A stretch of DNA of 64,000 bases. Origin: Petrolisthes cinctipes (taxonomy: Eukaryota; Arthropoda; Malacostraca; Decapoda; Porcellanidae). The DNA is taken from the NCBI GenBank assembly GCA_033782935.1, contig JAWQEG010000621.1, forward strand, positions 825,001-889,000, given 5' to 3'. The notes beneath the pieces are model-generated. The model saw nothing but the letters and a program-made list of their open reading frames with translations, made no database searches and was not told the DNA's origin. This document shows positions 44,604-55,428 of this stretch, one piece after another (positions within the stretch are counted from its first letter, which is position 1; each line of letters begins with the position of its first letter). The position numbers and the translations under genes are program-made.

Positions 44604-44805
44604 ATTTTATTGTATTTATGGCTATTAATTTTTAGGTAGTTAAAGTTTAATGTTTCTTTTGTTAATATTTCAATTCTTTTATATATCAAACTTAAGTAGG
44701 TTATTTCATTAATATATGATATTTTGGAAGACGTGGGTTTTATTCATGCTGCTTCTCCCTTTTGAGGTAGTGAAAATTATTTAATTTTTGTACATATTTA
44801 CATAA

Positions 44806-46424
44806 TTTGTACATATTTACACCACTTCAATGGCTATCTAACAACTCCTCAGGCATCTCCATCCCAGTAGCCAGAACCATCTATATTGCTTTTATCCGTT
44901 CAGTTGTTGATTACCTCTCCCCTGCTCTGATTCAACTTCCTAGGGCTACTCTGGAAACTTTAGAAACATTTCAGAAAAGAGCAATGAAAATGATTCTCGG
45001 CTGTTTAATGTCGACCAGGATAGTGAACATGCAGCTTGAGTTGCGTCTTCCCCCATTAGTCGAGAGAATTTATTCTAATGTTACTTGCTTCACTGTCAAG
45101 TGCCTCCATTTCCCACATCTTTCACCTCATTACTCTCAGTTAGAGTCAAGACATCTCTTAGACCAAACTCCCCTGTCCCTCCCATACTGACTGCTGGACG
45201 TACTCTTATTAGGTCTGTTTCCTCTATGCTCCGTAGTCTTAATATAGATATAATGGTTGCAGACGTCCCCCCAGGGCCCCTTCCGTGGATGCTACCAACA
45301 CCTGATGTGAGCTTCACACCTACTTCCAAGTCGGAACTGTCTTCTCTACAGCGGCAGTTGGCTCTGGAACACATAGAAACAGTGACGTCCTCCATCAGAG
45401 ACCCATACTGCCTTTACACTGATGGCTCATTGCAGGTGGATGGTACAGCATGTTGTGCTGTTTTCTCGCCTGATCTGGAGTCACCTCCAAGGGGCTGGGT
45501 TGGCCGTCGTCTCTGTAACCACTCTAGCTCAACATTGTGTGAACTGTCTGCCATACTGGATGCTGTTAGTGTTGTTTGTCAACGTGGAGTGAATGCTGCC
45601 ATTTTTTGTGACTCCAAACCTGCCCTTCATTCCCTCTCTATTGTTCAGCCCACACACTCTACTGTTATTCAGCAGATTTTATCGTTTTTGGCATTATTGC
45701 GTCATCATAACTTGACGGTCAAATTTTTATGGGTGCCATGCCATGTAGGCTTACGTCACAATGGTACAGTTGACAGACTCGCAAAGGAAGCCTGCCATCT
45801 GCCTCCTCGTGGTGTTGGACGTCCTCTCTCCCTGACATGTTACCTTTCTAAGGTTTGCTCCGCCGCTCTCCTCCCTGTACGGCGAAGCAGGGATGCATCT
45901 CCATCACCCACTACGAGTCTGTCTGCCGTCCCTAATATTCCTACCGTCGTCGAGGCCTCATGGTTCAGAGGCACAATGCAGTCTCTGCTCGTTTGAGGCT
46001 TGGCTACCAGCCACCGTGGCAGGTTGCTGGGATGCAGGGTGAGCCTCCCTTCACTGAGTGTCGCTTGTGTCGAGCTCCTCGTGCTAACACTATAGAGCAC
46101 TATTGCCTGGCCTGCCCCACTGTCCAACACTTGCTGCCCCGAGGCCTGCCACTTGATGTGGTTTGTCGACACCTGCTGAACCATCAGGTTCTGGAGGAAC
46201 TTCTGGTGCGCCACCCTCGTTTTGGTGGATTTACTTAAGTAGTTCATGATGTAAATATTTGTCTGTATGCTTGTGCTTTATTCTGTTATGTTTTCGTGAT
46301 GTGTGTGTGTGTGCGTGTGTGTGTGTAGTCATTGGATTCTCATGAGTCCCGCCTACCCTTGTGTACTGTTGTCTGCCTGTTGATTGATGCTACGGCGCAA
46401 TGAATGAATTAAAAAAAAATACAG
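44806..46424 (+). mobile_element. LINE-B copy B2, downstream part
   Basis: Continues LINE-B ORF2 after A5: RT thumb, RNase H, terminal Cys/His motif, 3' UTR with (GT)n at 46298-46326 and the family end GCTACGGCGCAATGAATG followed by A-rich sequence. Its end matches B1. Confidence 0.8.
44807..46238 (+). pseudogene. LINE-B ORF2 RT thumb, RNase H and Cys/His tail (B2)
   Basis: Three overlapping frames (44807-45190, 45085-45996, 45960-46238). Thumb: ARTIYIAFIRSVVDYLSPAL. RNase H: YTDGSLQVDG, CELSAILDA, IFCDSKPALHSL, WVPCHVGLRHNGTVDRLAKEA, with all acidic residues present. C-terminal ARLRLGYQPPW and CRLCRAPRANTIEHYCLAC form the Cys/His motif typical of these LINEs. Two frameshifts inactivate it. 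Confidence 0.8.
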
Positions 46425-47349
46425 CCGGCTGCACTGCCGCGAGGGCCACTGCAGTGTTGTCAGCACTCCCCCTTTCCCAGGCGTGAACCACAAACTTCGG
46501 TCCGAGACACATCTGAAGCACTCACTAATGAGAGAAATAGTAATGGGGGTTGGCAGGCTTGTATGCTAAGCGAAACGAATGATAATGATATAATAATCTG
46601 TATGTGAGCAATTTATGTTTTTATGTGGATGCAACAATAGACACCTAATTCTTCCTGATGTATTAATTTGCTATATTTCATGGTGCAGAATATTACATTG
46701 TAATGCTCGATAAATCAGGTTTTGATTAACTATTAAGATGATAAATGGAGGAGACCATAGTACAGTATGGGAACATATTCCATGCACCTGTGGCAAGTTT
46801 ATGGTTGTTCTGATAATAATGACATATTAGGTAGGAGAACCCTATTCAATGAGCCGGAGTCAGACTTAACAATCTGATATTTGCGAGCAACAACCTCTAC
46901 CTTACTGACTTCGCTGACACTTGAGGAACAATTATATAAGAACTGAGCATATTAGATAATCCAAGTATCCATGAATTATCCATCATTACGTCAAATTGAT
47001 TGATTGATTTATTGATCTTAGGCGCCGCAGACACACACATACACATATTTTTTCATCTGTTGATATTTCTCAGTAGGTACAGTATAGAAAAAATAGATGG
47101 TAATTTACTTTTCATTATCTGTTATAGCTAATACATTATAATAATAATAATAATAATAATGTGTGTTGGAGGCGGGGGTGTGAAGTGATTTGATAAGCGT
47201 GTCAGGTAAGAATTAAAATATTCTCGTTATCTATACTCAGCCAGAATGAAGGTTTTCTCCTGTATATGTGCTATTTTCACAGCACAATTTCTATGCTTTT
47301 ATGTCATTTCTCAAAATATATTCAGTAGTGTACATTGAAAAAATCTTAC
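46425..47349. other. IR intron with a LINE 3' tail relic
   Basis: Minus-strand GCGGCGCCTAAGATCAATAA and following ATCA units (46994-47030) form a LINE 3' end like those at 15430 and 55080. An (AAT)n lies at 47138-47160. No gene seen. Confidence 0.5.
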
Positions 47350-47620
47350 CTTAAGGTATACATTCTCAGACGTATTCATGAGGTACCCATGTGTAGGTCC
47401 GAGTCCAACGACTGGGAGGCCAGAGTCAAGAAGATCTTTGAATGTGTCAATAGAACGAGGCTGGCGTAAAACAGTGAGAAAAGCGATAAGGTTGCTGCTG
47501 TACGAAAAGCCCAGGACCATCACATACAGCCACAAAAAGGCTACGCTCAGCCGGCTGGCATTCGTACTGGGCTCCCTGGGTAGTGGCTCACAAAGATGCA
47601 TGGCAAAAACATGCAGGTAA
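47350..47620 (-). CDS. IR gene exon: pore loop, M3 and start of S2
   Basis: 271 nt, entered in phase 2 and left in phase 0; donor AAG|GTAAGA. It encodes YLHVFAMHLCEPLP (pore region), SRLSVAFLWLYVMVLGFSYS and SNLIAFLTV, followed by RSIDTFKDLLDSGLPVVGL. SYSSNLIAFLTV is the IR counterpart of the iGluR SYTANLAAF gate motif. The acceptor (CTGACCTCGAG) has a modest pyrimidine tract, but the phase fits the preceding exon. Confidence 0.85.
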
Positions 47621-47842
47621 CTCGAGGTCAGGGATTTCAGGAAGGGTTCCTTTCCAAGGCTGATGATTGAAATGAAAGATATGTGTGCAAAAAACTGCAT
47701 TATTTCAAGCATTACCACCAAATTTCATTGTTTATTTATCTATATTTAACTTTATAATTATATTTTCATAACTTTATTTAGATAACCATAATTATTGACA
47801 TAGATATTTGAAAATGAAAAGCAAAAATGTTCAATATCACAC

Positions 47843-47994
47843 CTTTTAGCAGAAACGTAGGCTAGTACATAGATAACAGGACCACTGAGAATGAGTCCCA
47901 CAGCCAGGGTGATCCAAGTATCACTTCGAAATGGCCAAGATGGGGACTGCCAACGGGGTATTGGTGGTGGCACACGTAAGATGACACAAGTCAC
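47843..47994 (-). CDS. IR gene exon: end of S1 and M1 helix
   Basis: 152 nt, phase 0 to phase 2, acceptor TTATGTGTACCAG and donor AAAAG|GTGTGA. It encodes VTCVILRVPPPIPRWQSPSW, then PFRSDTWITLAVGL and ILSGPVIYVLAYVSAK, the S1-to-M1 passage in IRs (R-x-PPP-x-P-x-W...PF...W). A 222-bp intron separates it from the pore exon. Confidence 0.85.
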
Positions 47995-48245
47995 CTGGTA
48001 CACATAATACACCAAGCTATGAGGACTCAAGGAACAACCGAACAGGAAAGTTAATCTGCATAGACTTTTCTAATGGAGACTTTCAAGCTGATTAAAATTT
48101 TCTTTGGTAAACGGGCGTTACAGGATGCAAACAGACGTTATGGGTGAGGTTATGGCGTTGGCAGGTAAGAAAAAATGTGGAAACAAAGGGAATTTACTAG
48201 GATTGTAGATGGGTTTAAACTGATTCACTATGGTGTGTATGGGAA

Positions 48246-48461
48246 GCAGTAAATGTGTTAAAAATGGTGCTGGAGGGATTTAAGTATTTACACAACCTGG
48301 GAATTACTCATAGGAACCTTAAGCCAGATAATCTCCTGCACTACCATCCAGGCTCATACTCCAAACTAATGATTACTGACTTTGAACTGGCACATTCGAG
48401 AAGCTGGGAGAAGACGCCATTTAGTAACAAACCCTTGAGCAACTTGACACACATGTGGTAA
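48246..48461 (+). pseudogene. PSKH1-like protein kinase fragment, catalytic residues lost
   Basis: A 71-codon frame reads VLKMVLEGFKYLHNLGITHR, then NLKPDNLLHYHPGS and LMITDFELAHS, matching the catalytic loop region of PSKH1/CaMK-type serine/threonine kinases. The HRD motif is HRN and DFG is DFE, removing the catalytic and metal-binding positions. The activation segment (CGTPEYIAPE) is missing and the frame jumps to NKPLSNLTHMW then stop. It lies antisense in an IR intron. No flanking kinase exons were found. A retropseudogene or exon relic is likely. Confidence 0.75.
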
Positions 48462-48611
48462 ATAATACTAATAATAATTGCTGACAATTCACAATTCGAA
48501 TAATATTATTAGGATATTGATGTTAGGATGTATTAGGATATTGATGTTTAGGATGTGATTTTTTAAAATATGCTGGTCATAATTTTTGGTATGTGGATTT
48601 AAGAGTGTTTA

Positions 48612-48812
48612 GATCTCTGTCAACTAGCGAGACAAGGAATTGTTCCTGTCCTAGTTGACAGAACGGGGAGTAGGAACTGTTATTAAGGGAGAGGGGATAT
48701 TTCATAGTAATAATGGTTTTGTTTTGTTTTTGGATTTATGTGGTGTTAGCTCTGTCAACTGGCGAGACACGGAATTGTTCCTGTCCTAGTCGACAGAATG
48801 GGGAGTAGGAGA
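48612..48812 (+). repeat. Two direct copies of a 47-nt hairpin element
   Basis: CTCTGTCAACTAGCGAGACA and the following bases to GTTGACAGAA occur at 48613-48662, and again with five substitutions at 48751-48800. Each folds: TCTGTCAACTAG pairs with CTAGTTGACAGA (12 bp perfect in copy 1), enclosing GACA/TGTC and GGAA/TTCC. GGGGAGTAGGA follows both. Confidence 0.75.
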
Positions 48813-50892
48813 TATGAACACGGGAGGGGGAGAAAAAATTATTGTATTATTATTATATAAATGTACTCATGCCATAATATTATAATAAACGGGTTTATTA
48901 TTAGTACAGTATAGCCGTCCACGAGTTTATATAGATACGAGTTAGCAATTGAAATCAAAGATAGTACCCCATACGGTGTGTGTTTAGAATTTACAATTAA
49001 ATTTTCAATTAAAAAACTTGTGAAATAAAATAGTAATATAAATAACAAGGGAACAAAATAATTGCATTACACTGGTGCCAGCTAAGGTGGGATCAATCAG
49101 ACCCAGAGAAATTGTTTTAGCGGAGATCTGTGGAATTGGGTATGATGGTTTAGACAGCAATAGTAGGACACAGTCAAGTTCCTCGGGAACTGATGGTTGA
49201 CGGTGCTCAGGTAGTTGTTTATCGATCACCCGGTGCCCGTGCCTAATCACATACCAAAAACAATGACCACCATATTTTTAAAAATCACATCCTAATCTCA
49301 ATAATATAATAATGAACGTTTAGAATTACCAGCAATGTTTCTTTAATCTTTAGTGGTATCACGTGGGTCACTTTACACCAAGGGAGAATGCTAATAATGG
49401 CTGTCACCCCAGCAGACGAAAATAGAATGAGCAAAGAGCAAAAAAAAACATACATTAGTAACTATGTCCCTACACACAATATTCTTTAGTAATTTAAATT
49501 CCATCACTGGACTATTGTATTCACAATACAATATATATTATGAGAGCTAGCTTGAGCTCTTATCTGTCACCCCAGCAGACCCTTACTGGTGTATATTCAG
49601 TTACATAACATGATGTACACATATTATTTTGCTCAAATACATTGCCTTCTTCCTTGTTTAAAGTTTTATATTACTGTAGTATACATATACAAGGCATGTA
49701 TTGTTCTGCGAGCAAGAGAATGTACCATCCTGACTAGATCCTAATAGACCATCCTCCTAAAATAATTTCTCTAAGTAAGTTACAGTTGAAATGCAGGTAC
49801 CATCATAGGAGTGTTAGGTTCGTAATTATAAATTATAATTATAACTGCAGGTTATTCCCTGTACTCCAATTAATATTATTTCAAATTAATCTCCTAATCA
49901 ACACGTATTTTTCTATCCATAAAGATCTACCTAGGTTTCAATTATTTCTCTATTTCACCTATTTACCTAACTATAATAATTATTTTTATGGTTCTCGCAT
50001 AACTTGTAACTATAACATTATTTGTACTTTTCATCATATGTTACATTTTAAGAAGAAGCCCACCACCGAGATTATCATCGTCATCGATAATTTCTGCCTG
50101 GCTACTCCGTACAATCTTATACTAAAAGCCTACCCTATTACCCGTAAATATTCTAAATATCAATATATAGAAAATAGGGGTGTTACACACGTCCCACCTT
50201 CCTTAGCTGGAACTTACAGTGAAAATTATTTTATCTATTTCCCTTATATTTTTAGTTCAATTCCCCACCTTTACTCTTTACATACATTCCTATTGTCACT
50301 ATCACTACACCTTACTGAACAACATCAGACATTATTCATCCAAACTTGTTAGTCAGTGTTGATACACTGCCAACTTTTTCTCCTTCAGACTTTAGACTGT
50401 ATTTCCTTCCCGCAGGAAAGAATTCTCTACCTTACCTCACATATTAAAATACAATAGATATTAATGACATATCGTCCCAGTCAGCTTCCTCTGTCAAGCC
50501 TATAACCCCGGGAGAACTTCAATAAGGTTCTACCGTCACTACACCCACCCGCGATTATTCCAAGCATGATCCGAGTTTTACACATTCATCTTCATTCACC
50601 TTCATTTAAACCTCAGACTCTGCAAAGTATGACAACCCGGAATGCAGTAAGTGATACAGGGGCCCTAACAAATATCCTGACTGTCTTTTGGAAGAGCCTA
50701 TGGAATAGAAATCCATCACCACCTTTTCCCTTTAAAACTAAGTGTCACTTAACACCCACAGTTCTACACATACAAAAAATATTAAGAGCTAGTTTCATAG
50801 CTCCATGGATGAATTGTGTTCTATTTGACTTCAGGCCATAGAGAACAATGACGTTTTTCAACTTTAACTTTTCCACTTTTTCCCTATTTTCA
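48813..50892. other. IR intron, nothing recognised
   Basis: AT-rich sequence. Long open frames (49786-50352 on plus; 49005-49250 on minus) are of skewed composition and have no motif. The phrase GTCACCCCAGCAGAC is repeated at 49403 and 49565. Confidence 0.45.
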
Positions 50893-51112
50893 TTTATCAC
50901 AGTTATTTCCCATTATTTGGTTAATTTTCTAATTTTCAATATATTAATTTATCACATTTATTTCCCTTTATTTGGGTTATTTTCTAATTTTCAATACATT
51001 CATTTATCACATTTATTTCCCATTATTTGGGTTATTTTCTAATTTTCAATATATTCATTTATCACAATTTTTCCTATTATTTAGTTATTATCTAACTTCC
51101 CTTTTGGTAAAA
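50893..51112 (+). repeat. 55-bp minisatellite, just under four units
   Basis: Units beginning TTTATCACATTTATTTCCC start at 50893, 50948, 51003 and 51058, an exact 55-bp period; the last is incomplete and diverged. Confidence 0.85.
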
Positions 51113-52067
51113 GTTTTCTTTTTCTTTTCCATATTTCCTCCCGAAGTCTTCTGGGAGGTTGTCAATGAAGTGGAAGAAGTTCCATATCCTCCTCCTCATA
51201 TTATTCATCATATTCCTTCACATTCCACCCCCCACGACCCTGGTATTGTTGATGATACTAGTAATATTGATTGCTTCCGTAGTGTTGGTTGTGGTTCTGG
51301 TACATATTGTTGGATGGGTGGTGCTGTTGTTGTTGTTACGGTTGTTGTCCCCGTACTCCCCGACTTCAGTACTAGGTATACACTGTCATCACCAGCATCA
51401 TCTTCGCCACCCATGCAGTTCTAAGTTGGGTAACACTGGTTAGGTTTCATGACGGGGAAACAGTGCTGGTGAGGAGGTGGCGCTGTTGTTGTTGTTGTTG
51501 TTGTAATGGGGATGACAAGGCCTGGAGAATAGTAGCTCCATCACTCACACAGCAACGATCTAGAGCTGACAAAGTCTGTAACAAACTGGGTGAGCCTGGC
51601 AACAAATCCCTTGGCGTGTTTACTTATACTTATATTGCTGGCAAAAAGACATTGTTTAATATAGTTTGTTCTGTCATTGTTTTTAAATGATTCAACTCGT
51701 GTCCTTTTTTCTCTATGTCGGTCACTTGTTTCGTATTAACTTTAATTCCTTCATTTCTAATCGTACTTCATTATCTATCCCAATCCACTGAATTTGCGAT
51801 TGTTCCTGCATCACCAACAACCACTTCACTTTGTACTTCAAATGCTTCTGCCATGGTTTCGGCTCGAGTGGCATTACGTGTTACCATTCTATTTGTAATA
51901 GTTTAATTTTAATTTACACTCATTGATTTACTTTAATATTTTTCCTTTTCCTTTTCGTTCCTTTACTTTACATTACTTTACTTAATCTCTCATCACTCTA
52001 AATTGATTGGGCACGGGCAGCAATACAGGGTAACTTTCAAAATCAACAGTAACCAGAAAGGGATAGA
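51113..52067. other. No recognised gene
   Basis: Contains a frame 51113-51424 with proline/valine-rich low-complexity sequence and (GTT)n runs at 51327 and 51485-51503. I cannot assign it; it may belong to the element whose gag follows. Confidence 0.4.
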
Positions 52068-53130
52068 ATGATAAAACGAAAGTTGTTGCAAGGTTTTCCT
52101 CGAAATAATAGGGATAGGCTAGAATCTTTCATGGATGAGAGACTGTTAATAATGCAAAAACGAGAACCAATTAAGATGTTGCCACAGGCAGACATGCAAA
52201 TGGCAAATGAACATAACACAAATCAGGAGAAAAATACAGTAGAAAGTGAAGTAGTACAATTGGCAAAGATGGTAGAGGAGTTAAAACGGAAAATGGAAAA
52301 GTTGTCATCTGGAGGTAAACCCCAAACTTCTAAGTATTGCGCTTTCTGTAAAAAGAGCACTCATGACTTTATAGATTGTTGGAGCAAACCAGAGAAAGGT
52401 AAATGTTTTAATTGTTTGCGTTCTGGTTGTTGGAGTAATAGTCCCACATGTCCTGGGAAAGCTATGTATAGACCAGGTTTTACGCGGTATGGCCCTCCAC
52501 CACATAATGGTACGGATAACCCCGAAATCTAACAGGAACAACAAGAGAAGAATTATCGCCTGTTATTAATATAATAGTGAATGGTAAGGTGTGTGCAGCT
52601 ATTATTGACACAAGAAGTGTCATAACCTTGATTAAGAGGAGTACGTGCTGTTAAACGGCTAGGGTTACAAATAGATACGACCAAGAGTAAATCTAATCCA
52701 GTTGGGATTACGGGAAAGCACCTTAAGGTACTAGGTATGGTGCAGATTGAAGTCCATGTGGAAGATCAGGGAGTAAGTAGTCAGTGGGTAACTGTAGTAC
52801 CAGATTCATATTTGGATAGGGAAATTTTGCTGGGTTGTGAGATAATAAGTAAATCAAGCTTAACTTGGAATTGTAAGAATAAGGAAATGATTTGGAGAGG
52901 TGCTCCGTATCAGGTAAATCATATAAGGTTGTTTCAACAAACTATTCAACGAATTAGGGATCACACTAAAGCTCAAATTCTTGATAGTAATCGAAGAAAG
53001 GTACAGTTGCGGAAGCATATTCTGCCCCACATTTATTTGGCATGTGGAGATATCTGGCAACTCTTTCTGAAGAGACAGCAGCTCATACGAACCCCTATGA
53101 CTGAACAACCAATGAACTCCAGTCACGAAG
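52068..53130 (+). pseudogene. LTR-retrotransposon gag-protease remnant
   Basis: The first frame (52068-52532, 154 codons) has a charged helical segment followed by CAFCKKSTHDFIDC, a CX2CX4HX4C nucleocapsid-type knuckle, and CFNCLRSGCW. A frameshift follows near 52530-52560. Then VNGKVCAAIIDTRSVITLI appears at about 52575-52635, a retropepsin-like site with DTR in place of DTG/DSG. The frame 52737-53171 (GVSSQWVTVVPDSYLD, ILLGCEI) is the C-terminal part of such a protease. No LTRs were identified. Superfamily Ty3/gypsy is probable. Confidence 0.65.
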
Positions 53131-53139
53131 AGAGTCATA

Positions 53140-54003
53140 CGGTGAACTCTGACACGGGGCAGAGGCGGTAACCCACTCCTTGATCTGCTTTCTCATCCCA
53201 GGCCGGACTGCATGGCGGCTGATGAGGCGGAGAGTACCTGCAACACCTGGGTGGTTAAGGGAGTTGAAGTGGTTATATCCCTTTTCCCTGAAAGGGGTGG
53301 GGATTTAAGGTCGTGGCGTGCCGCATGAAGTGTCGCACCACAACATGGTGATCCCGTCAGGAGCCAGAATGTACTCCAACCGGAGGCCTGTGTCCCCCGT
53401 GAAGAGGTCGTTGAGACGAGCGTCAGTTGCTTGGGCTGCTGCGATGGCTGGGAAGTCCAGTAGGGATATCTGCTGGATTGTGGAAACATTAGGTATAGCA
53501 GGGGGCGCCCTAGACAGGGCGTTGGCAATGGCATTGTCCTCACATTTTACACTTCGGATGTCGGTGGTAAATTCTGAGATAAATGCCAGGTGTCGTGTTT
53601 CCCTCGGAGACCAGTTAGTTCCCAGCTGTTGCATTGCGGTAGTGAGTGGTTTGTGGTTGGTGCGGATGTGGAAGCTCCTGCCTTCCAGGAAGTGACGGAA
53701 GTGTTTGACAGCATCATGGATGGCCACCAGTTCCCTGTCGAACGCGCTATATTTGCGTTGTAGTGGCTCCAGGTGCTTACTGAAGAAGGCGATGGGCTTC
53801 AATATATAGTCTACTTCCTGTTGCATGACAGCTCCTATCGTGTCTGTGTAGACTGAAGTAGGGGCCCCCGAGTGGTGTGAGCTAGGCGTTGCTTGACGTC
53901 GGTGAATGCTTCTGTGGCCATTGTAGTCCATACTAGCTTCGTTTGGGACATCTTTTTGAGTCCCTTGAGTAGGTTGTGGAGTGGGGCGAGAGCAGTGGCG
54001 GCT
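53140..54003 (-). pseudogene. Ty3/gypsy pol fragment: RNase H and integrase zinc finger
   Basis: Minus strand: KPIAFFSKHLEPLQRKYSAF and DRELVAIHDAVKHFRHFLEG, then RTNHKPLTTAM and ECKDNAIANALSR-type sequence (here KCEDNAIANALSRA), the gypsy RNase H. GYNHFNSLNHPGVAGTLRLI then gives the first half of the integrase HHCC finger. The upstream RT connection is in another frame. It meets the gag-protease piece head-on near 53135, so the two are not a single element in place. Confidence 0.75.
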
Positions 54004-54397
54004 AATCTGACATAATGCTACTTGCACGTCTTAGCATTTCCCTACATTTCACGGATTTTCCTCTTATACAGGCCTGGTATTATCCCTCTGCATTGAAAAT
54101 ATGATTCAATATACGTTATAGAACATCACATTAATATTGCAATCATGATAATACTTATTAAGATGAAATAAATAAAGCCTCTTTGGTCCGAAATCGATAA
54201 TAGGCTTCCATTTCCTTCGAAGCTCACCTCCATTTGACAACACAAGACTGGCACACATTTAATTGTTTTAATTACTCTTAAATTAGACTAGAAAACCAAT
54301 ATGTAAATACAGTATTTTTTTCTTAAAATTACTTAAGGATGCATTTGCCAAGTTTTCGGTCAAAACTCGTAAGACACCCTGTATATATATATATATT

Positions 54398-54440
<43 letters not shown>

Positions 54441-54531
54441 GTAAAAAATATTATTAGACAAGTTAATGAATTAAAATCTTGGATTATAAAGGGCGTAAAC
54501 TTAAAATATGTGGAAAGTACTGTATACTTAC
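54004..54531. repeat. IR intron with TA/TG microsatellite
   Basis: (TA)n followed by (TG)n at 54382-54438. Nothing else recognised. Confidence 0.6.
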
Positions 54532-54689
54532 ACTTAGATGGAATGGAGCACTGAAGTGCTGGTAGTCACTTCGACCCAGTAGGCTAACCATGAATATGTT
54601 CGCGATGGCAAGGTCAGCATCACCGCTCCCAAGCATACCAATAATTCCATTGTAGCTTCCATTTGGTAGTGGCTCTCCCCAAAGCTCAC
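54532..54689 (-). CDS. IR gene exon: S1 ligand-binding lobe, most 5' exon found
   Basis: 158 nt, entered in phase 1 (two bases of a split codon) and left in phase 0; acceptor TATATATGTACCACAG and donor AGT|GTAAGT. It encodes ELWGEPLPNGSYNGIIGML, GSGDADLAIANIFM and SDYQHFSAPFHLS. The G-x-x-NG-x-x-x-G-x-x-G-x-L-x-x-G-x-AD-x-A pattern is the S1 lobe of IRs. An upstream exon must exist, because the frame enters split. Confidence 0.85.
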
Positions 54690-55118
54690 CTGTGGTACAT
54701 ATATAATGTTTTACTCTTTGTTAGTGTTAGAAACTATTAACAGAAAATTATTAGAATTGGTTTACGAATATTGTAATGAAACTAATAAACAGATCTTGCT
54801 ACACAAATTTACGAGGAGAGTTGAATACTAATTTCCGAAAGATAAAAATAAAACTTCATTGTACTGAAATTAGCCATAAAAAAAAAACCGTTAATTCCCC
54901 CCTAAAGACTTAATAATAATTTGTAAAAAAATGCATAATCTACGGTGCTTACTGAAGTAACTATGCATAATAGAGGACTAGATAATTATTTGGGATGATG
55001 AAAGTAATGTCTGGGAAAGAGAAAGTTGGATTGAAGTGATGTAGGCCTATGTAAAAAATAACTATGGGAGAGGGGGGCTATATGACCTCGCTTAGCGGCG
55101 CCTAATTTCAATCACCAA
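54690..55118. other. IR intron and a LINE 3' tail (plus strand)
   Basis: GGGCTATATGACCTCGCTTAG, then CGGCGCCTAATTTCAATCA (55072-55116), is the 3' end of a LINE like that at 15425-15480. It abuts, tail to tail, the 3' end of LINE-A A6. No upstream IR exon is visible here. Confidence 0.5.
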
Positions 55119-55428
55119 AAGTTAGTGATTGATTGATTGCTTTATAGATGCCACTAGGCATCAGGCGGCACAACAGCTAGGGTCATAATTTATACCACCC
55201 AACATAAAATGGTCATCAACATTATTAATAAAATATGTACAAACATTAAATATTCTTCACTACCCCGAAAGGGAGAAGCAGCATGAATAAAAAGCCATAT
55301 CAACTAAAAATAACATATTACTCAAATAACCTACTTAAATTATATATATAAAAGAATTAAAATATGAACGAATAAAAACACATTAAACTTCACCTACCTA
55401 AAAAAAATTGCCATAAAAATCATAAAAT

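Larger units (their letters stand above)
40661..44805 (+). mobile_element. LINE-A copy A5, 5'-truncated, inserted in LINE-B
   Basis: It starts within the ORF1 C-terminal part (CCTGTGTCAGTGATACC) and runs through EN, RT, RNase H and part of the 3' UTR to about 44800. The family 3' end is missing, and TTGTACATATTTA is directly repeated at the right boundary. It has the best preserved EN-RT frames in the window. It splits B2 and so is younger than it. Confidence 0.85.
21622..54689 (-). other. Ionotropic-receptor-like ligand-gated channel gene, seven exons recognised
   Basis: Minus-strand gene assembled from exons 54689-54532, 47994-47843, 47620-47350, 38123-37971, 32919-32833, 32766-32623 and 21852-21622. 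Every junction has an AG acceptor, a GT donor and compatible phase, giving about 397 codons. The order of domains (late S1, M1, pore/M3, S2, M4, short tail) is that of the arthropod chemosensory ionotropic receptors related to iGluRs. The amino-terminal region and first part of S1 are not found. The introns are 6.5 kb, 222 bp, 9.2 kb, 5.1 kb, 66 bp or less, and 10.8 kb, mostly filled by mobile elements. Whether it is expressed or a pseudogene cannot be told, but no stop interrupts the recognised exons. Confidence 0.8.

Noticed and set aside
49786..50352. 188-codon open frame on the plus strand
   Set aside because: AT-rich, biased toward Tyr, Asn, Ile and Phe, with no motif, no splice context and no homologous copy in the window; long frames are expected in such composition only occasionally but nothing supports coding.
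50972..51424. 150-codon frame starting in the 55-bp minisatellite
   Set aside because: The first third is the repeat and the rest is low-complexity; no domain was seen.
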